A stretch of 64,000 nt of DNA from contig NZ_CP134772.1 of NCBI RefSeq assembly GCF_031882575.1, forward strand, positions 80,001 to 144,000, in the 5' to 3' direction. This document shows positions 49,429 to 57,973 of this stretch, piece by piece. The notes beneath the pieces are model-generated. The model ran no database searches. It was not told where the DNA came from and saw nothing but the letters and a program-made list of their open reading frames with translations. Positions within the stretch are counted from its first letter, which is position 1; each line of letters begins with the position of its first letter. Source of the stretch: Pseudomonas sp. VD-NE ins. Its GTDB lineage: Bacteria; Pseudomonadota; Gammaproteobacteria; Pseudomonadales; Pseudomonadaceae. Position numbers and translations under genes: made by a program.

Positions 49429-50499
49429 ATGACGACTCAAGCAAAGCAAAAACTCGCGGTGGCCGTGGCTGCCGCGCTGGCCGTTGGCGTGCTGGTGTAC
49501 CTGGCGATGCCCGGTCTGTTCGGCAAACGTACCCAGCAAAACACCAACGACGCGTTTGTCTCCGCTGACTACACCCTGGTGGTACCGCGTGTGGCGGGTT
49601 TCATCAAGGAAGTGTTGGTGGAAGACAACCAGCAAGTGAAGGCGGGCCAGTTGCTGGCGCTGATCGATGACCGCGATTTGCGTGCTTCAGCCGAAGCGGC
49701 GGATGCGCAAACCTTGGTGGCGCGGGCACAGTTGCAGAACGCCAAGGCGACGCTGGAGCGCCAGACTTCGGTGATCGCCCAAGCGCAAGCGTCGGTGGTG
49801 TCGGCCAAGGCTGAAATGGCTTTCGCCCAGCAGGAATTGAATCGCTACAACCATCTCGCTGGCGTTGGCGCCGGGACTGTGCAAAACGCGCAGCAGGCGC
49901 GCACTCGCATCGATCAGGCCACGGCGCATCTCGACACCGCCACCGCGAAGCTGGCGGCAGAGCGCAAGCAAGTCGATATCCTCACCGCTCAGCGGGATGC
50001 CGCCGAAGGCAGTTTGAAGCACGCACAAGCGGCGCTGGAAATCGCCAGTTTCGAACTCTCCTACACGCGCATCACCGCACCGCAGGACGGCATGATCGGC
50101 GAGCGTGCGGTGCGCGTAGGCGCGTATGTGACGCCGGGTAGCAAGCTGCTGGCCGTCGTGCCGCTGAAACAGGCTTACGTGGTGGCCAATTTTCAGGAAA
50201 CACAGCTGACTGACGTGCAGCCGGGGCAAGAGGTGCAGGTGCGTGTCGATAGCCTCGGCGGCGAAGCGTTGAGCGGACGGGTCGAGAGTATTGCACCGGC
50301 CACGGGCGTGACCTTTGCGGCGGTAAAACCGGATAACGCCACAGGCAACTTCACCAAGGTGGTGCAGCGGATTCCAGTGAAAATCATGCTGGAGCCGGGC
50401 CAGCCGTTGGCCGAACGCCTGCGCGTCGGGATGTCGGTGGAGGCGAGCATTGATACCAAAAGCTCGGCGACATCGGTGCGTGAGGTGACTCAGCGATGA
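49429..50499 (+). CDS. HlyD/EmrA-type periplasmic adaptor of MFS efflux pump
   Basis: A 356-residue adaptor. One N-terminal TM (LAVAVAAALAVGVLVYLAM, about 8-26) is followed by NTNDAFVSADYTLVVPRVAGFIKEVLVEDNQQVKAGQLLALID, the classic EmrA lipoyl half. The coiled-coil hairpin spans about 75-200. The second lipoyl half (YTRITAPQDGMIGERAVRVGAYVTPG) and the beta-barrel (AYVVANFQETQLTDVQPGQEVQVRVD) complete the fold. It begins 26 bases after the MFS gene with an AGAAGG site, and its stop overlaps the next start (ATGA). It links the antiporter to the NodT-like channel. Confidence 0.93.
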   Translation: MTTQAKQKLAVAVAAALAVGVLVYLAMPGLFGKRTQQNTNDAFVSADYTLVVPRVAGFIKEVLVEDNQQVKAGQLLALIDDRDLRASAEAADAQTLVARAQLQNAKATLERQTSVIAQAQASVVSAKAEMAFAQQELNRYNHLAGVGAGTVQNAQQARTRIDQATAHLDTATAKLAAERKQVDILTAQRDAAEGSLKHAQAALEIASFELSYTRITAPQDGMIGERAVRVGAYVTPGSKLLAVVPLKQAYVVANFQETQLTDVQPGQEVQVRVDSLGGEALSGRVESIAPATGVTFAAVKPDNATGNFTKVVQRIPVKIMLEPGQPLAERLRVGMSVEASIDTKSSATSVREVTQR

Positions 50500-52076
50500 T
50501 TCATATTGAATCGACTGGCCTCATCGCGGGCAAGCCAGCTCCCACAGGGTCCACCTTTGGAACAAAACAATTCGGTCAATCTGCACAATCCCTGTGGGAG
50601 CGGGCTTGCCAGCGATGGGGTCTGTGGCAGCCACTCACCTTGAGTGCCTTGCTCGCAGTAAGCCTCACCGCCTGCACCGTAGGTCCGGACTTCCACAAGC
50701 CCGACACCACGCAAATCGCTGACTGGAGCAAACCCGCCAAGTCCGCCCCCAGCCAAGCCGTCAGCGAACCCCTCAACGAACGCTGGTGGGAAGTCTTCCA
50801 CGACTCGCAACTCTCCGCACTCACTCAGCGTGCGGTGCAAAGCAACCTCGACCTGCAACTGGCCAGCAGCCGTCTGCAACAAAGCCGTGCCGCGCGCCAG
50901 GTGATCACCGCTGACCGTTATCCGAACACCGCCGCCACCGGCAGCTATGCGCGTGAACGCAACAGCGGCAAAGGCCTGAGCGACCCGTCCGGGCACAACG
51001 GCGATTCCGCCTTCAACCTGTGGGATGCCGGTTTCTCCGCCTCGTGGGAACTGGATTTCTGGGGCCGCGTGCGCCGCGAAACCGAAGCTGCCGATGCCAA
51101 CCTCGAAGTTGCCGAAAACGACCGTCGCGGGGTGTTGCTGGCGGTGCTTGCCGACACGGCGCAAAACTACATTCAACTGCGCGGCGTGCAGAACACCCGC
51201 GCCGTCACCGAGCAAAACCTCGACGTCGCGCGGCACAGTCTGAAGCTCTCGCAACTGCGTCTGGCCGACGGCGTGGCAACTGATCTCGACGTCGCCGAAG
51301 CCGCCGCGCAAGTCGCGGCCATCGAATCGCGCCTGCCTGCGCTGGAACAACGTCAATCGCAGTTGATCAACGCGATCAGCCTGCTGATGGGCGAACCGCC
51401 ACAGGCATTGGCCAAAGAGTTATCCACAGACGCCGCCGTGCCGCAGTCGCCGCTGCAAGTCGCTATCGGCCTGCCGTCGCAACTGGCCGAACGCCGCCCG
51501 GACATCCGTCAGGCCGAAGCGCGCTTGCACGCCGCGACTGCCAATATCGGTGTGGCCAAGGGCGATTTCTATCCGCGTATTACCCTGTCGGGCAACCTCG
51601 GCTCGCAAGCCATGCAACTCAGCGATTTCGGCTCGTGGAGCTCGCGCGCCTTCGGCATCGGCCCACAATTCAGCCTGCCGTTGTTCGACGGCGGACGCCT
51701 GCGCGGCATGCTGCAACTGCGCGAAGCGCAACAACAGGAAGCCGCCGTCGCCTATCAGCAAACCGTGCTGCGCGCCTGGCATGAAATCGACGATCAACTG
51801 ACCGCCTACAACGCCAGCCAGCGCCGCCGCGACAGCCTCGCCGAAGCCGTACGCCAGAACCAGATCGCCCTGCGCACCGCGCAACAGCAGTACGTCGAAG
51901 GCGTGGTCGACTTCGTCAACGTCCTTACTGTGCAAGGCGCGTTGCTGGCGACGCAGGAACAGTGGGTGGAGAGTTCGACCGGTGTTTCGCTGGCAATGGT
52001 CGGGTTGTACAAAGCGCTGGGTGGGGGATGGGAGTCGGTGTATCCGGCAGAAGTACCTACCAATAATCCGGTTTGA
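50496..52076 (+). CDS. NodT-family outer-membrane efflux lipoprotein with REPIN-derived N-terminus
   Basis: A 526-codon reading frame for an RND/MFS outer-membrane factor. The lipoprotein signal LWQPLTLSALLAVSLTAC has its lipobox Cys at residue 60, followed by TVGPDFHKP, the standard start of NodT/OprM-like proteins. Duplicated TolC-like units follow. Before the signal lies an abnormal run of about 35 residues encoded entirely by a REPIN (50517-50619). The ATG at 50496 overlaps the adaptor stop, so it is kept as the annotated start. A signal peptide with such a long N-region is odd: the working start may be a downstream TTG, or export may be impaired. The 3' end overlaps the convergent NYN gene by 20 bases. 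Confidence 0.88.
   Translation: MIHIESTGLIAGKPAPTGSTFGTKQFGQSAQSLWERACQRWGLWQPLTLSALLAVSLTACTVGPDFHKPDTTQIADWSKPAKSAPSQAVSEPLNERWWEVFHDSQLSALTQRAVQSNLDLQLASSRLQQSRAARQVITADRYPNTAATGSYARERNSGKGLSDPSGHNGDSAFNLWDAGFSASWELDFWGRVRRETEAADANLEVAENDRRGVLLAVLADTAQNYIQLRGVQNTRAVTEQNLDVARHSLKLSQLRLADGVATDLDVAEAAAQVAAIESRLPALEQRQSQLINAISLLMGEPPQALAKELSTDAAVPQSPLQVAIGLPSQLAERRPDIRQAEARLHAATANIGVAKGDFYPRITLSGNLGSQAMQLSDFGSWSSRAFGIGPQFSLPLFDGGRLRGMLQLREAQQQEAAVAYQQTVLRAWHEIDDQLTAYNASQRRRDSLAEAVRQNQIALRTAQQQYVEGVVDFVNVLTVQGALLATQEQWVESSTGVSLAMVGLYKALGGGWESVYPAEVPTNNPV
50517..50619. repeat. REPIN inside the 5' end of the nodT-like gene
   Basis: GGCCTCATCGCGGGCAAGCC...CTCCCACAGGG and the inverse CCCTGTGGGAGCGGGCTTGCCAGCGATGGG flank a 40-base spacer. 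The length keeps the reading frame open through the element. It is the same class as 43551-43660. Confidence 0.88.
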
Positions 52077-52746
52077 AAGCTGGTTTTTTGTGAGTGGCTA
52101 CTCGGTTTGGAAACTGATGAAGTCGCAGCTCTTCAGTCGAAATAACGCGTCTCAACCAGTGTGAATTGTCTTTCAATGAGCCTGGGGGCGGGCGGATAGA
52201 TCCGGTCCGATGAGGAAGGATCACTCCAATGATCAGGGCAGGAAAATCTGTTCGGAGCGCCTTCAGAGCAGGTGTCATGTCGGTATCACTGGAAACCAGA
52301 ATGATTTGATCAATGCGCCCTGCACCTTCGGACATTGTTTGCCGGCTTGCAGTGCGATACATGCTGATTGCTATATGAACATCGGTTTCTTTTTCTTCCA
52401 GTTTCCAGATATCGACTTTGTCCTGACGTGATGCATGGGTGTTTCTATCTATAAACCTTGGTGCTTTGGCTGGCTCTAATTGATGCCGTCCGAAATGCAC
52501 GGTGACTTTGCTCGCTCGCAATGCCCTTACGTACGCGTCTTGTGCTTCCTTGGAAACGCGGCCGCGAGTTGCCAGCTGGGGTTTGATTGGAGAGGTGAAG
52601 TAGTCAATCGAGACTATTGAGCTCTGAGGGTTTTCGATGAGGGCAATATGCGTCAGCAGGCTGTTCAAGTTCAGCCATTTATAGGGTGTGCCAGCGAGCA
52701 AGCCGTAAAACAGGTTGTAGCCATCAACAAAAAATGCGGTGCGCAC
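52057..52746 (-). CDS. NYN-domain (PIN-like) putative RNase
   Basis: A 229-residue NYN/DUF88 protein. Conserved acidic positions are VDGYNLFYG near the start (D8), EKETDVHIAISM in the middle, and LVSSDTDMTPALKAL, the typical arrangement of the metal-dependent PIN-like nuclease site. The start is a GTG at 52746 with GAGGA at good spacing. It is visibly less GC-rich than its neighbours, overlaps the end of the efflux gene tail to tail, and is bounded by a perfect terminator palindrome. These points suggest acquisition by transfer. Such proteins often belong to mobile or defence-associated DNA, but no partner gene is seen here. Confidence 0.85.
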   Translation of the reverse strand: MRTAFFVDGYNLFYGLLAGTPYKWLNLNSLLTHIALIENPQSSIVSIDYFTSPIKPQLATRGRVSKEAQDAYVRALRASKVTVHFGRHQLEPAKAPRFIDRNTHASRQDKVDIWKLEEKETDVHIAISMYRTASRQTMSEGAGRIDQIILVSSDTDMTPALKALRTDFPALIIGVILPHRTGSIRPPPGSLKDNSHWLRRVISTEELRLHQFPNRVATHKKPAFKPDYW

Positions 52747-52764
52747 AAAAAATCCTCAGAAACG

Positions 52765-52790
52765 AAAAAACCGGCCTAGGCCGGTTTTTT
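52765..52790. terminator. Bidirectional intrinsic terminator
   Basis: A perfect 26-base palindrome: six A's, CCGGCCTAGGCCGG, then six T's. It works equally on both strands. It lies just upstream of the NYN gene and directly after the stop of a possible gene remnant on the minus strand. Confidence 0.85.
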
Positions 52791-52891
52791 CATCCCCAAC
52801 TGCCAGCGAACTGAATCGCTACGTACGGGGTTGAGTAAGGCAATCCTAGATTGAGCGCGTCATGCAGGTCAACCACCAAATAATTGCACGC
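52790..52891 (-). pseudogene. Possible C-terminal remnant of a lost gene
   Basis: On the minus strand a frame of 33 codons runs from an upstream stop to TGA at 52790-52792. It reads ...VVDLHDALNLGLPYSTPYVAIQFAGSWG, which looks like real protein, and ends directly at a strong terminator. No start codon or ribosome-binding site is present, and the rest of 52892-53232 shows no gene, so this looks like the tail of a deleted gene. The family is not recognised. Confidence 0.35.
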
Positions 52892-53232
52892 TCACTCCGC
52901 TGGTTTATCTCCAGCACCGGCTTGTCAGTTTTGGCTACCAATGCCGACTAGGGTCAAGCCATTTAAGGGCGCCAATATTAGAAGTTGTTGCAGAAAGAGG
53001 CACATTCGGCCCGCGTTTACTTCCATAGGTAGCCTGTCTATCGCCTTATTCGCAATGCGCTATCGGTAGCATTCCTAACTCGTGTAGGAAAGCGGAGCTT
53101 GCCTACATCTCTTAAACGATCATTGGGCGGCTTTCTCTTTTGAAACATTACATTTCCGAAGAGTGATGGCCTTTCGCTTGACGCTAACCCCCGCTGTCGT
53201 AGACTCCGCACATCCGTCAGGGAGTAGCGGTT

Positions 53233-54012
53233 ATGCAGCGTTTTCGCGGTTGGGTTATCGGATTGACCTTAGTTACGTGTGCAGTTCAGGCGCAAACGCC
53301 CGGGCCAGACGATCCGCTGCTTGATAATCCGGTGTCGGGAACGGCCACTGCGAGCAGTGAGGCGCGGGGGGTGTTGCGGGCTCGTGATCAGGCGACGCTG
53401 GCCAGTGAGCTTTCCGGGCGGATTGTCGAGTTGCCGTTCAGTGAGGGCGAGTCGTTCAAGAAGGGCGATACGCTGGCGAAGTTCGATTGCTCGGCCTATC
53501 AAGCCCAGCTCAATGCCGCGCAGGCGGCCAGTCGCGGTGCCGGTGAAGAACTGGCGCACAACAAGCAGTTGGCTGCGCTCAATTCCGTCGGGCGGTTCGA
53601 AGTGGCGCGGGCCGAGGCCAAGGTCAGCGAAACCCAGGCGCAATCCCAGGTGTATCAAGTGCAGGTCAAGCGCTGCAGCGTGGTCGCGCCGTTCGACGGG
53701 CAGGTAGTCGAGCGCAAGGTGCAGCGCTATGAAAGCGTGCCGGCCGGCGCACCGCTGCTCGATGTCGTCGATAACCGTACCCTCGAAATTCATTTGCTGG
53801 TGCCGTCGCGCTGGATGGCCAGACTCAAGCCCGGCCAGACCTTCAGCTTCGTTCCTGATGAAACCGGCCAGCCGATCGATGCCACGGTGAAACGTCTCGG
53901 CGCGCGAATCGATGAGGGCAGTCAGACCCTGTTGCTGGTCGCCACACTTCCCGAAGCCAAAGGTTTGCTCGCCGGCATGAGCGGCACCGCGCGTTTCCCG
54001 GAGCTTAAGTGA
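53233..54012 (+). CDS. Periplasmic adaptor (RND/HlyD-like) subunit
   Basis: A 259-residue exported protein. The signal peptide is about 1-20 (VIGLTLVTCAVQAQ). The lipoyl halves are ARDQATLASELSGRIVELPFSEGESFKKGDTLAKFD and CSVVAPFDGQVVERKVQRYESVPAG, separated by a short coiled hairpin, then a beta-barrel (LLVPSRWMARLKPGQTFSF). It is shorter than a typical RND adaptor and lacks the membrane-proximal domain. The start is well placed after GGGAG. It overlaps the next gene by four bases (GTGA) and heads a three-gene unit with two membrane-bound HlyD-like proteins but no ABC or RND pump. Confidence 0.88.
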   Translation: MQRFRGWVIGLTLVTCAVQAQTPGPDDPLLDNPVSGTATASSEARGVLRARDQATLASELSGRIVELPFSEGESFKKGDTLAKFDCSAYQAQLNAAQAASRGAGEELAHNKQLAALNSVGRFEVARAEAKVSETQAQSQVYQVQVKRCSVVAPFDGQVVERKVQRYESVPAGAPLLDVVDNRTLEIHLLVPSRWMARLKPGQTFSFVPDETGQPIDATVKRLGARIDEGSQTLLLVATLPEAKGLLAGMSGTARFPELK

Positions 54013-55328
54013 ACGCGCCGGTGAGCGGCGCCGCTGAACAGGTGTTCGCGCGGTTTCTCGACCTTGAACGGCAGACTCGCGCTGCCCGCGATGCCGCGCA
54101 ACTGGCCTACAGCCTGGTCAATGACGGCCAGTCGTTGTTTGGCTTTCGTCATGCCGCGTTATTGATCGCCGGCAAGGTACAAGCCGTGACGGGCGTCAGT
54201 GCGGTCGAGCCGAATGCGCCGTTCGTGGCGTTCGTCGAGCAGGCCGTGGCGCAGTTGTTCAAGCAGGATGTGCTGAAGCAGGCTCGGGTGATCGCGCCGG
54301 AACTGCTCAGCGAATCGATCCAGGCCGACTGGCGCAGTCTGTCCGCTGCGCAGGTGTTCTGGCTACCGCTGGTTGATCGTGATGGGCAGATGTTTGGCGG
54401 TTTATGGCTGGCCCGTGATGTGCCGTGGAACCCTTCCGAACAAGTTTTGCTGTCGCAATTGGGCGACACCTACAGCCATGCCTGGCTGGCGCTGCAACCA
54501 CGCAAACCGTGGCGACTGCGCTGGACCCGTAAACGTCAGGTGGCACTGGTCGCGCTGCTGTTGCTCGGGCTGTTGATTCCGGTGCGTCAATCGGTGCTGG
54601 CCCCCGCCGAAGTGGTGCCGCTGGGCGGGCGCGTGGTGGCGGCGCCGCTGGACGGAGTGATCGCCGAGTTTCTGGTCAAACCCAATCAAACGGTGAAAAC
54701 CGGCGACGTGCTTGTGCGTTTCGAAAGTACCACGCTCAAGGCTCAGGCCGATGTCGCTGAGCGTGCGCTGGGTGTGGCCGAAGCTGAACTGAAATCCAAT
54801 TCCCAGCGCTCGTTTGCCGATGCCGAGTCGAGCGCAAAAGTCGATTTGCTCGCCGCACGCGCTGAGCAGAAACGCGCCGAGCGCGACTACGCCCGCGAGT
54901 TGCTCAAGCGCAGCGAAGTCCGCGCCGAGCGCGACGGCATTGCGGTGTTCGCCGACGCCGAACGCTTGATCGGCAAACCGGTGCAGACCGGCGAACGCCT
55001 GATGGACATCGCCGACCCGAACCAGGCCGAACTGCGTATCGAATTGGCGGTAGGCGATGCGATTTCGTTGGAGCCTGGTGCCGAAGTGGCGTTGTTTCTC
55101 GACAGCGATCCGCTGAAGCGCCATCTCGCCTCACTGGAACGCTCGGCATACGAGGCGCAACCCACGGCGGGCGGTCTACTGGCCTATCGGCTCGACGCCA
55201 ATTTTACCGAGGCGCCGCCGCGTATCGGCCTGCGCGGCACAGCAAAAATCTTCGGCGACCGCGCGCCACTGGCGCTGTACCTGCTGCGCCGGCCTTTGGC
55301 CGGTTTGCGCCAGAGCGTGGGCCTCTAA
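54009..55328 (+). CDS. GAF-like domain fused to HlyD adaptor, membrane protein
   Basis: A 439-residue protein. The N-terminal ~160 residues look like a cytoplasmic GAF-type sensor (LVNDGQSLFGFRHAALLIAGKVQAVTGVS, SAAQVFWLPLVDRDGQMFGGLWLARD). One TM follows at about 178-195 (VALVALLLLGLLIPV). The periplasmic part is HlyD-like: PLGGRVVAAPLDGVIAEFLVKPNQTVKTGDVLVRFEST, a coiled coil, then RSEVRAERDGIAVFADAERLIGKPVQTGERLMDIADP. A GAF-like domain in front of an adaptor suggests control of assembly from the cytoplasm. The GTG start overlaps the previous stop and the next gene follows with no gap. GAF is judged by pattern only. Confidence 0.82.
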   Translation: MNAPVSGAAEQVFARFLDLERQTRAARDAAQLAYSLVNDGQSLFGFRHAALLIAGKVQAVTGVSAVEPNAPFVAFVEQAVAQLFKQDVLKQARVIAPELLSESIQADWRSLSAAQVFWLPLVDRDGQMFGGLWLARDVPWNPSEQVLLSQLGDTYSHAWLALQPRKPWRLRWTRKRQVALVALLLLGLLIPVRQSVLAPAEVVPLGGRVVAAPLDGVIAEFLVKPNQTVKTGDVLVRFESTTLKAQADVAERALGVAEAELKSNSQRSFADAESSAKVDLLAARAEQKRAERDYARELLKRSEVRAERDGIAVFADAERLIGKPVQTGERLMDIADPNQAELRIELAVGDAISLEPGAEVALFLDSDPLKRHLASLERSAYEAQPTAGGLLAYRLDANFTEAPPRIGLRGTAKIFGDRAPLALYLLRRPLAGLRQSVGL

Positions 55329-57425
55329 ATGAACCTGCCGAGCCTGCGTGCCGACCTGCAACTGTCGCCCGCGGCGCCGGCCTTGGACGGTTCGCCGCGT
55401 TGGACCCTCGCCGATCCGGTGCGCGGCCGTTACTTCAAGCTCGGCGCGGCGGCGATGCGCCTGCTGCGCCATTGGTCGCTGGGTGACGCTGAGGAAGTCT
55501 TGCGCGCGGCCAATCGCGAACCGGGCTTGCCGCTCGACGGAACGGAGCTTGAGCAGTTGCTGGAGTTTCTCCGCGGCCACGATTTGATCAGCGCACTCGA
55601 CGACCAACAGCGCGCCAGCTACCGCCTCAAGGCCTTGGCGCAAAAGCAAAGCCTGTGGCAAATCCTCCTGCATCAATATCTATTTTTCCGTATTCCGCTG
55701 TGGCGACCGGACGCGTTTCTCAATCGCGCCTGGCCGTGGCTTGCGCGCTTCGGCCCGGGCCTGCTGCGCTATGGGTTACCGGCGACGCTGGCGTTGGGTG
55801 TGTTTCTGGTCTCGCGCGACTGGCAGCGCTTTGTCGGGACGTTTCCACACCTGTTCAGCCTCGGCGGCGCGTTGGCGTTTGGCGTGGCGTTGTTCTTCGC
55901 CAAGCTCTGTCACGAATTCGGCCATGCGTTCATGGCCAAGCGCGCGGGCTGTCGGGTACAGAGCATGGGCGTGGCGTTTATGGTTTTGCTGCCGATGTTC
56001 TACACCGATGTCAGCGATGCCTGGCGGGTTAATGATCGTAGTGCGCGATTGCTGATCGGTGCCGGCGGTGTGCTCGCGGAATTGCTGTTGGCATGTATCG
56101 CGTTGCTGGCGTGGTCGTTGCTGCCGGATGGGCCGGGACGCACGGCGGCGTTCATGCTCGCCAGCGCCACGTGGATCACCACGCTGGTAGTCAACCTCAA
56201 TCCCTTCATGCGCTTTGATGGTTATTTTCTGATCAGTGATTTCTGGGAAGTCGACAATTTGCAGGGCCGCGCATTTGCCCTCTGTCGCTGGCGCCTGCGT
56301 GAGTTTTTGTTTGGCTATGGCGCCCCGGCACCGGAGCCGTGGTCGCCGAAGATGCAACGGCGTTTGCTGATCTGGGGGTATGGCTCATGGTTGTGGCGTG
56401 CGGCGTTGTTTTTCGGGATCGCACTGGCGGTCTATCACCTGTTCTTCAAGGTGTTGGGGATCTTCCTGATGCTGGTGGAACTGGTGTGGTTCATTTTTTT
56501 GCCGATCATGCGTGAGTGGCGCCAGTGGTGGAGCCACCGCGAACAGGCGCACGGCCCGCGTGTGTTGCTCAGTGCGCTGGCGCTGCTCGGGCTGTTGCTG
56601 GTGCTGATCGTGCCGTGGCGCAGTTCGGTGGAGTTGCCGACCATGCTCGAGGCCGGACGCGCCAGTGCCCTGCACGCGCCGACGGCGGCGCGGATCAAAG
56701 CGGTGAACGTGACGGACGGGCAGAAAGTCGCTCAGGGCGATGTGCTGATTGAACTGGAATCGCCCGATCTCGAGTCGCGGCTGGCGATCGTGCGCCGGGA
56801 AATCCAGATTCAGCAGCTATTGATGCGCCGTCAGGCCAGTCGCAGCGAAACCGCCGCCGATGCCGGCATTGTCGAGCAAAGGCTGGCCGAAGCAGTCGCC
56901 GAATACCGCGGGCTGACGGCGCAACGCGAACGCCTGCTGCTGCGCGCACCGCAGGCCGGCAGCGTGCGTGATCTGCTGCCGAACATGACGGTCGGGCGCT
57001 GGTTGTCGAGCAAGGATGCACTGGCCCGGGTCGTCGAAGACGGCGCGCGCCTGCGCGGCTATCTGGCGGAAGCCGAGTTGTGGCGAGTCAAACCCGGGGC
57101 CAGTGGCCGCTTTATCGCCGATGACCCGATGCACCCGGCACTCGCCGTGCAACTGAATGAAATCGACACCAACGGCGTGGCCTACGTCGATCAGGAAGCA
57201 CTGACCTCCGATCACCACGGGCCGATTGCCGTGCGCCGCGATCAACAGCAGCGGGCCGAACCGGTGCAGGCGCAATACGGCGCGCGGCTCAGCGTGCTGG
57301 ACGATGCGTCGACACCGCCGCAACCGTTGCGCGGTGTGGTGATCTTGCAAGGCAGCGGCGAATCGTTGCTCGGTGTGGCATGGCGCCGAATGGCGGCGCT
57401 GGGGGTCAGGGAAAGCGGTTTCTAA
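55329..57425 (+). CDS. PqqD-like / M50 site-2-protease-type / HlyD fusion membrane protein
   Basis: A 698-residue polytopic protein. The first ~95 residues (WTLADPVRGRYFKLGAAAMRLLRHW ... GTELEQLLEFLRGHDLISAL) resemble a PqqD/RiPP-recognition fold. TM segments begin near 145. The zinc site is HEFGH at 195-199 with the M50 partner NPFMRFDGYFL at 291-301. More TM segments lead to about 430. The C-terminal part is HlyD-like (ASALHAPTAARIKAVNVTDGQKVAQGDVLIELESPDL, coiled coil, LLRAPQAGSVRDLLPNMTVGRW). All catalytic residues are present, so intramembrane cleavage is possible. It closes a tight three-gene unit; the GNAT gene follows 11 bases on. Its substrate is unknown; the nearby giant DUF4347 protein is my candidate. 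Confidence 0.88.
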   Translation: MNLPSLRADLQLSPAAPALDGSPRWTLADPVRGRYFKLGAAAMRLLRHWSLGDAEEVLRAANREPGLPLDGTELEQLLEFLRGHDLISALDDQQRASYRLKALAQKQSLWQILLHQYLFFRIPLWRPDAFLNRAWPWLARFGPGLLRYGLPATLALGVFLVSRDWQRFVGTFPHLFSLGGALAFGVALFFAKLCHEFGHAFMAKRAGCRVQSMGVAFMVLLPMFYTDVSDAWRVNDRSARLLIGAGGVLAELLLACIALLAWSLLPDGPGRTAAFMLASATWITTLVVNLNPFMRFDGYFLISDFWEVDNLQGRAFALCRWRLREFLFGYGAPAPEPWSPKMQRRLLIWGYGSWLWRAALFFGIALAVYHLFFKVLGIFLMLVELVWFIFLPIMREWRQWWSHREQAHGPRVLLSALALLGLLLVLIVPWRSSVELPTMLEAGRASALHAPTAARIKAVNVTDGQKVAQGDVLIELESPDLESRLAIVRREIQIQQLLMRRQASRSETAADAGIVEQRLAEAVAEYRGLTAQRERLLLRAPQAGSVRDLLPNMTVGRWLSSKDALARVVEDGARLRGYLAEAELWRVKPGASGRFIADDPMHPALAVQLNEIDTNGVAYVDQEALTSDHHGPIAVRRDQQQRAEPVQAQYGARLSVLDDASTPPQPLRGVVILQGSGESLLGVAWRRMAALGVRESGF

Positions 57426-57436
57426 CGGAGAGCATG

Positions 57437-57931
57437 ATGGCGGACAGCGCAGCAGTGGCGGCAGAAGGATTGGTGGTGCGGCCTTCGCGGGCAACCGATG
57501 GGCCGTTTTTGCAAAGCCTGTATCAGACCGCGCGGCCGGACCTGCAATGGGTCGACGGCGAGCCGGAACAGGTGCAGCAACTGGTCGCCCAGCAGTTTCA
57601 GGTGCAGGAGCTGGGCATGGGCGACAACTACCCCAACGCCATGCACTACGTGGTGGAAAAGCTCGGCACGGCGATCGGAGCATTGAGTACTGATTTCGGC
57701 GCTAACGAGATTCGCGTGTTGTATCTGGCGTTCATCCCGCAGGCGCGTGGCCAGGGCTTTGGTCGCGCCGTGCTGCAAGGTGTACAGAAAGCCGCGCAAC
57801 AGATTCGCTGCCCGGTGGCGACGGTGGTCTGGACCAGCAATCCCCATGCGCGACGGCATTACCTCGCGCTCGGGTTTGCGGTTGAAGAAAGCAACCCGGC
57901 GGCGGAGCGACTGGTCTGGTATCCCCGGTAA
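57437..57931 (+). CDS. GNAT-family N-acetyltransferase
   Basis: A 164-residue GNAT enzyme. The acetyl-CoA-binding motif A is VLYLAFIPQARGQGFGRAVLQGVQKAA (Q/RxxGxG/A), followed by ATVVWTSNPHARRHYLALGFAVEE, the usual motif B. Two ATGs lie in tandem (57434, 57437); the second has better spacing from GGAG. It starts 11 bases after the M50-HlyD gene on the same strand and is probably cotranscribed. It may acetylate the product or a peptide of the same system, but nothing in the sequence names the acceptor. Confidence 0.88.
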   Translation: MADSAAVAAEGLVVRPSRATDGPFLQSLYQTARPDLQWVDGEPEQVQQLVAQQFQVQELGMGDNYPNAMHYVVEKLGTAIGALSTDFGANEIRVLYLAFIPQARGQGFGRAVLQGVQKAAQQIRCPVATVVWTSNPHARRHYLALGFAVEESNPAAERLVWYPR

Positions 57932-57938
57932 TCTGCGT

Positions 57939-57964
57939 GCAGGAGCTGCCGAAGGCTGCTCCTT
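57939..57964. repeat. Single REP-like hairpin
   Basis: GGAGCTGCCGAAGGCTGCTCC is a fragment of the REP class at 47677-47754 without its inverted partner. It lies between the convergent GNAT and 103-residue genes and may serve as a weak terminator. Confidence 0.6.
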
Positions 57965-57973
57965 GGGTTCGGC

